This document shows positions 26,381-35,082 of a stretch of 64,000 nucleotides of DNA, piece by piece; the stretch's first letter is position 1; every line of letters begins with the position of its first letter. The translations under genes and the position numbers were made by a program. Below the pieces are notes generated by a model that saw nothing but the letters and a program-made list of their open reading frames with translations, was not told where the DNA came from and ran no database searches. The stretch is taken from positions 38,787 through 102,786 of the forward strand of contig DVED01000049.1 in NCBI GenBank assembly GCA_015295945.1, given 5' to 3'. This DNA comes from Oscillatoriales cyanobacterium M59_W2019_021 (GTDB taxonomy: Bacteria > Cyanobacteriota > Cyanobacteriia > Cyanobacteriales > Geitlerinemataceae).

Positions 26381-27991
26381 TCAATCCCCAATAATATCTT
26401 CTAATTTCTGACCTTCGGGTAAACCGAGAAAGATTTTGTCTCCCGCGTCCACTCCTTCGAGAATTTGGATTTTGTTGCCGATGGTGGCGCCGATGGTGAC
26501 TTCGCGAAATTGAGCTTTATTCTCGTCGTCAGGAATGAGAACCCCCGTTTGACCTTTTTTCGTGACGATCGCTACCGTGGGAACCACCAGGGCATTGTCG
26601 ATTTTTTCGCCCAAAAAGGTCAGATCCACGTTCATTCCCGATCGTAACTTCTCCTGACCCGTTTCGATATCCAGCCGCACTTGAAACAGCGTCACATCTC
26701 TCTCTCGAACGGCTTCCGGGGCGATCAGCTTTACCCGACCTTCAAATACTTCGTCGGGATAGGCATCCGCCACGATTTCTACGGTTTGCCCCGGTTTAAT
26801 CTGACCGATATCGGCTTCCGGAACTTTCGCCAGCACTTCTAACCCTTTTGCCAGTGCCATAATCGAGGTCGAAGTCGCTCCCGAAGCGGTGGAGGCGGAC
26901 GTTGCCGGCGTAACGAACGCACCGGGGTCGGCGTAGCGTTGGGTAATGATTCCGGTAAATGGGGCGCGGACGATGGAATCTTCCAGTTGCGATTCGTAAA
27001 AACGAACCTGAGCCTCGGCTTCGGCAACCGCCGCTTCGGCTTTGTCGATTTCTTCAACTCTCGTCCCGTTGCGGACTTCGGCTAATTGGGCTTCAGCTTC
27101 GGCAACCGCCGCTTCGGCATTCTCCACTTCCGCACGGGCTTTGTCGATTTCTTCAACTCGCGTCCCGTTCTCCAGGCGTTCCAAGCGCATTTGCGCCTCG
27201 CGAACGGCAGCTTCCGTTTGTTCCAAATTCGCCACCGCTCGCCGTTCTTCGTCCACGGCTCGATCGAGTTCGTTGCGGGAAATTGCCCCGTCCGCTTCCA
27301 GTTGCCGATTGCGGCGCAGGTCGGCACGGGCGAGATCCAACCGCGATCGACTTTCTGCAACCTGTGCCTGCGTTCGTTGGAGTGCAGCTTCGGCTTCGGC
27401 GATCTCTTCGCTCCGAGTTCCATTTTGCAATTGAGTTAACTGCGCGCGGGTTTGTTCCCAGCGAGATCGGGCTTGTTCCACTCGCGCCTCGGCACTGTCG
27501 ATTTCTTCGGGGCGGCTGCCGTTTCGCAGTTGCTTGAGGGTGGCGCGGGCTTGGTTGGCGCGGGCGGCGGCACTGTCGATTTCTTCGGGGCGGCTGCCGT
27601 TTCGCAGTTGGGCGAGGGTGGCTTGGGCTTGGGCTAAGCGGGCTTCGGCTTGTCGCAGTTGGGCGTCGGCATCCTCGCTTTCCATCCGGGCGACGATTTC
27701 CCCCTCGGACACTCGATCGCCCTGTTCTACGTATAATTGCGCCAGACGACCGGACGTTTTAGGGGAGAGGTTGACGCGCTGTACGGGTTGAATTTCCCCG
27801 CTGGCTTGGATGCGGATGGTGACGGTCTGGGCTTCCACCGGAACGAGCAGTTCTTCCAGCGCGGCGAGTTCGGGGTTGCCCCGACGGGCGACGATAATTC
27901 CCCCGGCAGCCGTGCCGATGATGCCGACTGCCGCTAGCCCGATTAACCAGCGAGGCGGCTCCTTGAGTTTAGACAGAAAAGGCAGTTCCAT
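26381..27991 (-). CDS. efflux pump periplasmic adaptor (HlyD/RND membrane fusion protein)
   Basis: 536 residues. One N-terminal membrane helix (LIGLAAVGIIGTAAGGIIVA) is followed by a biotinyl-lipoyl half domain (VQRVNLSPKTSGRLAQLYVEQGD). A very long alpha-helical hairpin (about 95-330) contains five copies of NG(S/T)RxEEI. Then come the second lipoyl half (DSIVRAPFTGIITQRYADPG) and beta-barrel domains (FEGRVKLIAPEAV). Such adaptors link an inner-membrane pump to an outer-membrane channel. No permease or channel gene is next to it. It starts 57 bases after the GbsR-type regulator gene and is probably controlled by it. Confidence 0.9.
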   Translation of the reverse strand: MELPFLSKLKEPPRWLIGLAAVGIIGTAAGGIIVARRGNPELAALEELLVPVEAQTVTIRIQASGEIQPVQRVNLSPKTSGRLAQLYVEQGDRVSEGEIVARMESEDADAQLRQAEARLAQAQATLAQLRNGSRPEEIDSAAARANQARATLKQLRNGSRPEEIDSAEARVEQARSRWEQTRAQLTQLQNGTRSEEIAEAEAALQRTQAQVAESRSRLDLARADLRRNRQLEADGAISRNELDRAVDEERRAVANLEQTEAAVREAQMRLERLENGTRVEEIDKARAEVENAEAAVAEAEAQLAEVRNGTRVEEIDKAEAAVAEAEAQVRFYESQLEDSIVRAPFTGIITQRYADPGAFVTPATSASTASGATSTSIMALAKGLEVLAKVPEADIGQIKPGQTVEIVADAYPDEVFEGRVKLIAPEAVRERDVTLFQVRLDIETGQEKLRSGMNVDLTFLGEKIDNALVVPTVAIVTKKGQTGVLIPDDENKAQFREVTIGATIGNKIQILEGVDAGDKIFLGLPEGQKLEDIIGD

Positions 27992-28048
27992 GGTCTCTGA
28001 GGTTAATAAGTTTAGCGAGTGAGGGACTGCGGAAAGGTAATGGGTTGC

Positions 28049-28528
28049 TTATGGATCTTTGATCGCCCCTGAATTGTTTTGCCACCGATCGAGCAGGTGG
28101 GGCCATTCTTGCTCGAAAAAGGCATGAAGGTCGCGCATTTCTCGAAGTCTTTGGGAGTATTCGGGGCGATCGTCTTCTAACAATGCCAGTCCGCGATCGG
28201 CAAGCTGGCGAATGGCGGAAATTTGTGCCAAACGTTGCTCCATCACCGCCGACCACGCACCGAGCTTGATGCGGAAATAGTCGCGGCGATCGCCGGGAAA
28301 ACTCACTCGTTCGACTAAGCCGATTTGAATCAGCAATCGAGTCATGGCACTAATCGAGCCTTTACTGGCACTGAGCATTTCTACGAGTTCGCGACTGCAC
28401 TGATGGGGAGGATCGGCAATTAATAGCCAACCGAGAATCCGACCCGCCATTCGCGGCAAGCCCAGTTTTTCAAATCCCAAGCCCACTTCTTCGATAAAGT
28501 ATTTCTGTTTGTCGTGAAGATCCTCCAA
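28049..28528 (-). CDS. GbsR/MarR-family transcriptional regulator
   Basis: 159 residues. A winged helix-turn-helix is seen in RMAGRILGWLLIADPPHQCSRELVEML and SASKGSISAMTRLLIQIGLVERV, then the wing GDRRDYFRI, matching GbsR-type regulators. The C-terminal helices probably mediate dimerisation. The start is TTG, preceded by GGGAG at a suitable distance; no ATG precedes the conserved HDKQKYFIEEVG. It lies directly upstream of the efflux adaptor gene in the same direction, so it may control that unit, perhaps in response to an exported compound. Confidence 0.88.
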   Translation of the reverse strand: MEDLHDKQKYFIEEVGLGFEKLGLPRMAGRILGWLLIADPPHQCSRELVEMLSASKGSISAMTRLLIQIGLVERVSFPGDRRDYFRIKLGAWSAVMEQRLAQISAIRQLADRGLALLEDDRPEYSQRLREMRDLHAFFEQEWPHLLDRWQNNSGAIKDP

Positions 28529-28663
28529 TCTCGCACTCCCGATCGTCCTGAGTCTTATCTAGATTTTAGCAAATTCAGCACGTTCAGTAACGATCGAACG
28601 ATCGGCGCGTTTGGGGGTTTTCCTAGAGGACGATTTCCTTAGAAATATTCTAAAAGACTGAAG

Positions 28664-29302
28664 TTAGGGTAGATTTTGCTGGCACAGTTGGAATACGTAG
28701 CGCAATCGACCGAGGAGGAGTTCCAGATCGCCGATCGAATAGAGCGGTGTTTCATAAACTTGTCTATCGACTGCTAGTTTGTAAAATCTCCAGCCTTCGC
28801 CATTCGTCACAATTCCCAATACATCAATCTGATGGTTGTGTTGCTGATTTTTCCACTGACACGCATGAAGTTCGACCAGGCATTGAGCTAAGCCTTGTTC
28901 AAAATCATCTTTTTTAGCTTCAATAATACAAAGCAATGGAAGATCGAGAAATCGTTTGCGTTCGGCTATCAGGTAATCGACATATCCAGCGAGGCGATCG
29001 CTTTCTAACTGCGCTCCTTTCCAAATTTTTAGGCGATCGCAAGTGTTAATCGCTTCATCACAAATCGCATCAATCAGTAGCTTTTTCGATTCTTCGTAGC
29101 TTTCGAGATCGAAATGACGTTTTAGGCGCTTCAGGTGTTCTTGAAAAAAATCGCTGGGTTGAATTGATTCCGTTTCGATCGTCCAGGGAAGCAGATCGGT
29201 TAAACCCAGATATTGAAAAGCTTCATCTTTTCTAAAACTAGAAAACTTTTTCTTTTTTGATTTTGATATTTTGAGTCTAGAATTTTCTGAACTTGCCATC
29301 AA
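28664..29302 (-). CDS. PD-(D/E)xK nuclease-like protein
   Basis: 212 residues. A basic N-terminal tail (SKSKKKKFSSFRK) precedes a core with the pattern LAGYVDYLIAER...LPLLCIIEAKKDDFEQGLAQCLVEL, which fits the D...ExK site of PD-(D/E)xK nucleases as found at the N-terminus of type I restriction subunits. ITNGEGWRFYKL-type sequence follows. Such stand-alone proteins are common in cyanobacteria and their activity is unknown. It lies 33 bases downstream of the antitoxin-like gene in the same direction. Confidence 0.75.
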   Translation of the reverse strand: MMASSENSRLKISKSKKKKFSSFRKDEAFQYLGLTDLLPWTIETESIQPSDFFQEHLKRLKRHFDLESYEESKKLLIDAICDEAINTCDRLKIWKGAQLESDRLAGYVDYLIAERKRFLDLPLLCIIEAKKDDFEQGLAQCLVELHACQWKNQQHNHQIDVLGIVTNGEGWRFYKLAVDRQVYETPLYSIGDLELLLGRLRYVFQLCQQNLP

Positions 29303-29335
29303 AACACCTCATTACCAAGTCTGGTCATACAAGAT

Positions 29336-29569
29336 TTACCATTCGCTCTCTCGCAGATGACGAACCCAAGATGTACTATCGGCTAAATCTTGACGATCGC
29401 GCCACATTCCCATAAACTCATAGCTCAATAACTGTTTCGATCGCGATCGATTTTTGGGTTCAGTCAGCTCATATCTTTGCTGTAAAACGGCAATAAAGTT
29501 GAGAACTTGGTGCTGTGCTTCGGAAGGCAAGGATAAAAAACTCTCTATAAATTTTTGTTGGTTCATCAA
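29336..29569 (-). CDS. small antitoxin-like protein (DUF2281 type)
   Basis: 77 residues: a short helical N-terminus (FIESFLSLPSEAQHQVLNFIAVLQQRYE) and a tail of the type EFMGMWRDRQDLADSTSWVRHLRESEW. This is the layout of DUF2281/VapB-like antitoxins in cyanobacteria. An AGGAG ribosome site lies 9 bases before the ATG. No recognisable PIN or RelE toxin follows; the next gene encodes the PD-(D/E)xK-like protein. It could be a solitary antitoxin or part of an unrecognised pair. Confidence 0.72.
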   Translation of the reverse strand: MMNQQKFIESFLSLPSEAQHQVLNFIAVLQQRYELTEPKNRSRSKQLLSYEFMGMWRDRQDLADSTSWVRHLRESEW

Positions 29570-29690
29570 TCATTCTCCTCGATCGGGAGTTAACAATTAC
29601 AGACAAAATCCCCCCTAGAGACATTATAAGGAAACTCTCTAGGGGAATTCATAAATCTATAGAAATTGATATTTCGTATGAGGTCAATAT

Positions 29691-29806
29691 CCCGCCCTTA
29701 AGTTCGGGGCTACTAATAGCGAAACTCATCTAAAGATGACTGAATCGAAGTTTGAGTCCACTTGAGTGGACTTTTGCTATTAGCCGTGGGTTTAAACCCA
29801 CGGCGG
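29691..29806. repeat. fold-back (MITE-like) element downstream of chlH
   Basis: A 116-base segment with CTAATAGC (29713-29720) facing GCTATTAG (29776-29783), an inner hairpin AGTCCACTTGAGTGGACT (29755-29772) and an outer palindrome CCGTGGGTTTAAACCCACGG (29784-29803). It has no open frame. It lies 50 bases beyond the chlH stop and could also end the chlH transcript. Confidence 0.8.
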
Positions 29807-29856
29807 TTCCAATGTCATCGATTCGGTTTAAAGAAGGAGGGCGAATTGTCAGGGAA

Positions 29857-32800
29857 CTACTCCACGCCCTCGATTCGATCTTCGACTTCCTGATACAACT
29901 CCCGCAACAATTGCAAGTTGCTTTCGTTGGTTTCCCAATACCCGCGTCCGTTGGCTTCCAACAACGTGGAAACTACTTTCCGGAAGGAGTGGGGATTGAG
30001 GTTCATCAATCGATCGCGCATTGCGGCATCCTTAATAAAGGTTTCGTTGCTTTCCTCGTAAACCCAGTTATCTACAGCACCTGCCGTAGCACTCCAACCC
30101 ATGGTATTCACCAACCGTTTGGAGAGTTCCCGCACCCCTTCGTAGCCATGGGAGAGCATCCCTTCGTACCATTTGGGGTTGAGTAACTTCGTCCGTGCAT
30201 CCAGGCGGACGGTTTCCGAGAGGGTACGAACTTGAGCGTTGGCAGTGGTGGTATCCGCAATGTAGGAAGCGGGTTTCTTACCGTCGTTGCGTAACTTCGC
30301 CACCACCTTAGTTGGGTCGGAGTCGAAGTAGTGAGATACGTCGGTGAGGCTGATTTCCGAGGAATCTAAGTTTTGGAACGTGACATCTGCGGTTTTCAAT
30401 GCCGTCTCGAAAATCTGGCGGTTTTCGTCCATCATGCCGGGATTGTCGGAGTTGAAAGCGAAGGATTTGCGGGTGAGGTACATTTCCTGTAACTCCGCTT
30501 CTTCTTCCCAGGTGCTATTTTCCACCGCCAGGTTGACGTTGGAAGAGTAGGAACCAGAGGCGTTGGAGAACACCCGCGTTGCCGCTTGCCGGAGATTGAT
30601 GCCCATTTCTTCGGCTTGGGCGATCGCGTGTTTGCGGATATAATTCATTTCCACGGGTTCGTCCGCTTCGGCTGCCATTTTCACGGCTTTATCCAATAAG
30701 TTCATTTGGTTGATGAACAAGTCGCGGAACACGCCGGAACAGTTGACCACCACGTCGATGCGGGGACGACCCAATTCTTCGAGGGAAAGCAACTCCAATT
30801 TGTTCACCCGTCCTAAAGCGTCGGGTACGGGTTTGACCCCTACCATCCACATAATTTGGGCTAGGGATTCGCCGTAGGTTTTGATGTTGTCGGTTCCCCA
30901 GAGAACGCAGGCGATCGTCTCGGGATATTGTCCTCCATTTTCCTGCTTTTGCCGATCGATCAGGCGATCGACCACGATTTTCGCAGCTTGAACGGCGGCG
31001 GCGGTGGGAATGGCTTGGGGGTCGAGAGCGTGGATATTCTTACCCGTGGGGAGTACGTCGGGGTTGCGGATGGGGTCGCCGCCGGGCCCAGGTGTGATAT
31101 ATTCCCCTTCGAGCGATCGCAACAAAGATCCCAGTTCGTTATCCGCACAAACTTGTTGCAAGCAGAATTTCAGATACTCGAATAAGGGTTTGATGGCTTC
31201 CACATCGACATTCGGATAACCCGCCTCTTTGAGGGCATCGATCCACGGTTCCTTCTTCCCAAATTGGAACAGCCCTTTCTTGGCATCGAGTTGAATTCGT
31301 CCTTCGTCGTCGGTGCATTCTTTTACCATTGCGGCGATCGACTTGCGAGTGGCTTGAACGATCTGTTGCAGCAACTCCACATCGTTGAGAACGCCTTTAT
31401 CGTTATTGGCGTAGATGTCGTCGATGTTGCGATCGATACTGTTGGCAATGATTCGCGGCAAACTGAGGATTTCGTCTTCTTCGCGATCGAGTGAGGCGAT
31501 ATTCACCAAGGTTGCCACCGCTTCCTCTGCCGTCGGCGGTTTGCCGATAATGTGCAATCCGCAAGGCAACAGCCGCGATTCGATTTCCATCAAGCGACGA
31601 TAGACAGAACCGACGATATTATCCCGTTCCTCCGCCGTCAAATCCTTAGCATCGGCTTCGGGCAATGCCACATCCTTATCCAAGTTCACCAAACGGCACT
31701 TGTCCATAATGGTGTTGACGATGGGAACGCCGCGTCCGGTGTCTTTCAGGGTTTGATAGGATGCGATCAATTCCTGCAATTCCTGCAACCCTTTATACAG
31801 CCCCGCATTTTCCGCCGGAGGGGTGAGGTAAGAAATGGTGGCGGCGTAGCTGCGACGTTTGGCGATGGTGGCTTCGCTGGGGTTGTTGGCAGCGTAGTAG
31901 TAGATATTGGGGATGTTGCCAATTAAGTTGTCGGGGTAGCATTCCCCGGACATCCCCATCTGTTTCCCAGGCATGAACTCCAAGGAACCGTGGGTGCCGA
32001 AGTGCAACACCGCATCCGCTTGCCAAATTTGTTCCAAATAGGTGTAGTAGGCGGCGAACCCGTGGTGGGGACTGGCGGAACGGGAGAACAGCAACCGCAT
32101 GGGGTCGCCTTCGTAGCCGAAGGTGGGTTGAACGCCGATAAAGACGTTGCCAAATTGCTTCCCGTAGACCAGGAGGTTTTCGCCGTCGGTGTTCAGGTGT
32201 CCCGGCGGGGGTCCCCAGCTTTCGTGGAGGCGTTCGGAGTAGGGGGTGAGGCGTTCGTATTCCAACACCGACATCCGATACGCCACGTTCAATTCCGGGC
32301 TGGCGTATTGGGCTGTGGCGTCGTGGATCACTTCCTGCATCAAAGCTTCGGCAGATTCGGGCAAGTTTTCCACGTGGTAGCCGTTCCGTGCCATGGCTAC
32401 CAAGACTTCGTAGATGCTGCCAAAGACATCGAGGTAAGCGGCAGTACCGACGTTGCCTTTATCGGGGGGGAAGCTGAAGATGGTGATGGCGAGTTTTTTG
32501 TGTAGTTTGGGTTTGCGACGCAGATTGGCCCATTTCATCGCCCGTTGGGCTACCATTTCAATGCGATCTTGCAGGGCGATCGCTTTTCCGGTGTTGCCGT
32601 CCCGTCCGGAGAGGATAATCGGTTCGATCGCCCCGTCGAGTTCGGGGATGGCGATTTGTAGGGCAACTTGGATGGGATGTAACCCGAGATCGCTTTCTTC
32701 CCATTCTTCGGTGGTTTGGAATACTAAGGGCAAAGCGACCATGTAGGGGCGATTCAGGCGTTGCAAGGATTCGATCGCCTTGGGGTGATCTTGTCGTGCC

Positions 32801-33855
32801 GGACCGCCAACTAGGGCAAACCCAGTTAGGGAAATCACCGTATCCACCAAGGGTTTGTTATTGGGGAAGTTGCGAGTACCTTGTTCCCAGAAGAATTCGT
32901 CTACGGGTTTGGAGAAGTCTAAGCCTCCGGCGAAGACGGGAATGACTCGCGCACCCAAGGCTTCCAGTTCCGAGACCATGGCTACGTAGTGGGCGTCGTC
33001 TCCGGTGACGAGGTGGGTGCGTTGCAACACCAAACCGATGCAGGGAGCGAGGGGATCTTTGAGGTCGTCGGGGATTTCCGGGCGAGATTGATACCAATTG
33101 AGGTATTCTTTGACATCCTCGAACATCCGGGGGGCGAGGGGATGCCAGATGCCCATGTCGGGGTAAACGACGGGATCTTGGTAGTTCAAGCGTCCGGTGG
33201 TTTTGCCGCCGTCTTTGAAGACGTATTTGTCTGCCATCATTAGCAGGAAGTTTTCCAAGTTGTCGGCGGAACCGCCCAGCCAGTATTGGAAACTGAGCAT
33301 GAAATTGCGGGCATCCTGCGCCTTGTCGATCGGCATATACTTAAGGATGCTGGGCAGGGTTCGCAGGAGTTTGAGCATTCCGTCTTGGAAGGATGCCCCG
33401 GATTGTTCCTTGCGCTTTCGCATGAATTGGGCGATCGCACTTTTACTTTGCCCCAACTGCGCCATGGAGAAGCTGCCCATTTTGTTGAGGCGCATCACCT
33501 GGGGCATTGATGGGAAGACTACCGCCGCATCTAGCTGGTCTCTAACTGGAGTCACGGCTTCGACGACTTTTTCGGCGAGGTCTTCGATGAAAATCAGGGA
33601 GGCGATGAAGATATTGGTTTCGGCTACGTCCCGCTTGAAATCTTCATAGTTCTGGGGATTTCGCAGTTCTTCGATGAGATAGCCGCTAATTTCGATCGCC
33701 AGATTGGGATTGTTCTTATTAATCGATCGCACCGCCGCAGAGAGGGCGCTCTGATACTGCGACTCTAGCACGACATAGACCACCTTGAGTAACGCTCTAC
33801 CCTGAAGGTTTTCCGGGACGATGTGGCGAACGGTGGGCTTGACGTGGGTGAACAT
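29857..33855 (-). CDS. chlH: magnesium chelatase subunit H
   Basis: 1332 residues, full length for ChlH. It binds protoporphyrin IX and, with ChlI and ChlD, inserts magnesium in the first committed step of chlorophyll synthesis. The N-terminal region ([22 protein letters not shown]3479 part) and the CobN/Mg-chelatase core are both present, with typical segments [24 protein letters not shown] near residue 460, [15 protein letters not shown] near 625 and [14 protein letters not shown] near 985. The start has AGGAG 9 bases upstream. chlI and chlD are not in the window. A candidate operator lies about 170 bases upstream. Confidence 0.98.
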   Translation of the reverse strand: MFTHVKPTVRHIVPENLQGRALLKVVYVVLESQYQSALSAAVRSINKNNPNLAIEISGYLIEELRNPQNYEDFKRDVAETNIFIASLIFIEDLAEKVVEAVTPVRDQLDAAVVFPSMPQVMRLNKMGSFSMAQLGQSKSAIAQFMRKRKEQSGASFQDGMLKLLRTLPSILKYMPIDKAQDARNFMLSFQYWLGGSADNLENFLLMMADKYVFKDGGKTTGRLNYQDPVVYPDMGIWHPLAPRMFEDVKEYLNWYQSRPEIPDDLKDPLAPCIGLVLQRTHLVTGDDAHYVAMVSELEALGARVIPVFAGGLDFSKPVDEFFWEQGTRNFPNNKPLVDTVISLTGFALVGGPARQDHPKAIESLQRLNRPYMVALPLVFQTTEEWEESDLGLHPIQVALQIAIPELDGAIEPIILSGRDGNTGKAIALQDRIEMVAQRAMKWANLRRKPKLHKKLAITIFSFPPDKGNVGTAAYLDVFGSIYEVLVAMARNGYHVENLPESAEALMQEVIHDATAQYASPELNVAYRMSVLEYERLTPYSERLHESWGPPPGHLNTDGENLLVYGKQFGNVFIGVQPTFGYEGDPMRLLFSRSASPHHGFAAYYTYLEQIWQADAVLHFGTHGSLEFMPGKQMGMSGECYPDNLIGNIPNIYYYAANNPSEATIAKRRSYAATISYLTPPAENAGLYKGLQELQELIASYQTLKDTGRGVPIVNTIMDKCRLVNLDKDVALPEADAKDLTAEERDNIVGSVYRRLMEIESRLLPCGLHIIGKPPTAEEAVATLVNIASLDREEDEILSLPRIIANSIDRNIDDIYANNDKGVLNDVELLQQIVQATRKSIAAMVKECTDDEGRIQLDAKKGLFQFGKKEPWIDALKEAGYPNVDVEAIKPLFEYLKFCLQQVCADNELGSLLRSLEGEYITPGPGGDPIRNPDVLPTGKNIHALDPQAIPTAAAVQAAKIVVDRLIDRQKQENGGQYPETIACVLWGTDNIKTYGESLAQIMWMVGVKPVPDALGRVNKLELLSLEELGRPRIDVVVNCSGVFRDLFINQMNLLDKAVKMAAEADEPVEMNYIRKHAIAQAEEMGINLRQAATRVFSNASGSYSSNVNLAVENSTWEEEAELQEMYLTRKSFAFNSDNPGMMDENRQIFETALKTADVTFQNLDSSEISLTDVSHYFDSDPTKVVAKLRNDGKKPASYIADTTTANAQVRTLSETVRLDARTKLLNPKWYEGMLSHGYEGVRELSKRLVNTMGWSATAGAVDNWVYEESNETFIKDAAMRDRLMNLNPHSFRKVVSTLLEANGRGYWETNESNLQLLRELYQEVEDRIEGVE

Positions 33856-33997
33856 ACAGTGTTGCTCCTTCGATTGGCGTGTTTCGAGATCCTCAACAAA
33901 CCGAGGCAGTCCGCGCGTACAACGCGATCGGACTGAATTTATACATTCTCGTTTTTACCAAAAAATGTCACGCAATTTTTCACTCCAGCGACAAGAT

Positions 33998-34040
33998 GAA
34001 ACAATTTGATATAATTTATTTCACATTTGTTTACAAATGT
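33998..34040 (-). promoter_or_regulatory. candidate chlH promoter with an overlapping 18-base palindrome
   Basis: The palindrome ACATTTGTTTACAAATGT (34023-34040) has perfect 8-base arms. On the minus strand TTGTAA within it, a 17-base spacer and TATATC form a possible sigma-70 type promoter about 150 bases from the chlH ATG. A regulator binding the palindrome would block the -35 box. The protein is unknown. Confidence 0.4.
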
Positions 34041-34063
34041 TGAATTGATTGCTCTAGAAATTA

Positions 34064-34092
34064 TTTACAAAAGTACATAAATTAGATAAAAT
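34064..34092 (+). promoter_or_regulatory. promoter of the candidate sRNA
   Basis: TTTACA (34064-34069), a 17-base spacer and TAAAAT (34087-34092): a good sigma-70 match, at the right distance from the GC-containing structured segment that follows. Transcription would start near 34098. Confidence 0.65.
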
Positions 34093-34097
34093 AGGCA

Positions 34098-34206
34098 ATC
34101 CATATCCGGGAAAGGCTTGAAATAAAAGCTCGTTCTCGGGCTAAACCCCATTGGAATAAGGACGAGGTGTGGGAAAACCGATCGGTTTTCCCAGCTTTTC
34201 TATAAA
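34098..34206 (+). ncRNA. candidate small RNA of about 105 nt
   Basis: The segment has its own promoter upstream and ends in a 22-base perfect palindrome (arms GGGAAAACCGA, 34171-34192) followed by AGCTTTTCTA. Inside it, CTCGT and ACGAG pair around an unpaired CCCATTGGAATAAGG-type loop, and GCTT/AAGC forms a small 5' hairpin. No reading frame of useful length is present. It lies free between chlH and the ankyrin gene. I cannot assign it to Yfr1, Yfr2 or 6S RNA from memory; their signature loops are not visible. Confidence 0.55.
34171..34206 (+). terminator. strong hairpin ending the candidate sRNA
   Basis: A 22-base perfect palindrome centred on CCGATCGG is followed by a short T-rich stretch (TTTTCTAT). 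On the minus strand no T run follows, so the + direction is preferred. Confidence 0.65.
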
Positions 34207-34211
34207 AAATT

Positions 34212-34490
34212 CTCTATTTCAAAAATATTGCTTTGAACTGATAGAATTATGTCGGCACGATCGAGAAATTTTCTCAATAAAATCCGTCTATCGGAGAAAT
34301 TCGTTCTCTTTCAGAATCGATAACTAGAAATTTTAGGCGATCTAAAAAATCAATATCGATCGCTCTGACAAAAGGCGATCGATACTTCTATCGTAGGAGT
34401 TCAAGAGTTGAGTGTTCAGTGACCCGCGACCCAAGGGCGATCGTTAGAAAACCGCTTATTACTGATTACTGATTACTTAAAAATTCTCCA
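34212..34490. other. AT-rich gap without a supported gene
   Basis: The 279 bases between the sRNA hairpin and the ankyrin gene are AT-rich with scattered CGATCG. A TGATTACTGATTACTT repeat is near 34465-34480, just beyond the ankyrin gene stop. Nothing else is supported. Confidence 0.5.
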
Positions 34491-34973
34491 TTACCCATTT
34501 CGCTGCGATCGCGCCATTTTCAGCAACTCGACAATCGCTTTATGTCCTTCCTGAGACGCCCAAATCAACGCCGTCCATTTATTATCATCCTTGGCATCGA
34601 GATCCGCCCCCCGATCCAACAACAGCCGAACGATGTCGGCATGACCCCCACCCGCAGCACACATCAGTGCCGTTAAGCCGAAATTCGTCCGGGCGTTGAC
34701 ATTTGCCCCGGCATCTAAAAGGGATTCGGCGATCGCATTGCGTCCCGTGCCCGCCGCTGCCATCAATGCCGTCCAGCCCTCCTTATCCGGTCGATCCACA
34801 TCTGCACCCGCCGCGATCAGGTGTCGGACGATTTCCAGGTGTCCCGCTTCTGCCGCCGCCGCGATCGGGCAAGTTCCTTCAGCATCGGTGGTATTGACAT
34901 CCGTTCCCGCCTCGATCGCCCTTTGAACGCCGATGCGATCGCCCTCTTTGGCAATTTGAATCAAATCTGTCAT
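34491..34973 (-). CDS. ankyrin repeat protein
   Basis: 160 residues made of about four ankyrin repeats, with the typical turns AGTDVNTTDAEGTCPIAAAAEAGHLEIVRHL, AGADVDRPDKEGWTALMAAAG, AGANVNARTNFGLTALMCAAGGGHADIVRLL and GADLDAKDDNKWTALIWASQEGHKAIVELL, each written here in part. No signal peptide or other domain. Such small proteins act as cytoplasmic binding modules; the partner is unknown. Transcribed divergently from the LpxB-like gene. Confidence 0.92.
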   Translation of the reverse strand: MTDLIQIAKEGDRIGVQRAIEAGTDVNTTDAEGTCPIAAAAEAGHLEIVRHLIAAGADVDRPDKEGWTALMAAAGTGRNAIAESLLDAGANVNARTNFGLTALMCAAGGGHADIVRLLLDRGADLDAKDDNKWTALIWASQEGHKAIVELLKMARSQRNG

Positions 34974-35082
34974 ACGCGGTTTAAAATCCCGTCAATCCCC
35001 GAATTTCTGTCTGGTTGGGGAAACCTGAAGCCCGAAACCGACTAGAATTTTACCACGTCCGAAGCGATCAATCGTTTTGCCC

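Noticed and set aside
26959..27537. Long open frame opposite the efflux adaptor (192 codons)
   Set aside because: Its Arg/Leu/Pro-rich composition mirrors the Glu/Ala-rich codons of the real gene.
26381..27991. Regular DNA repeats suggesting a CRISPR-like array
   Set aside because: They encode the NG(S/T)RxEEI units of the adaptor coiled hairpin in one continuous frame; spacing and spacer content do not fit CRISPR.
31990..32505. Long open frame opposite chlH (171 codons)
   Set aside because: Shadow of a highly biased coding strand; chlH is a clear full-length match and the opposite frame shows no family features.
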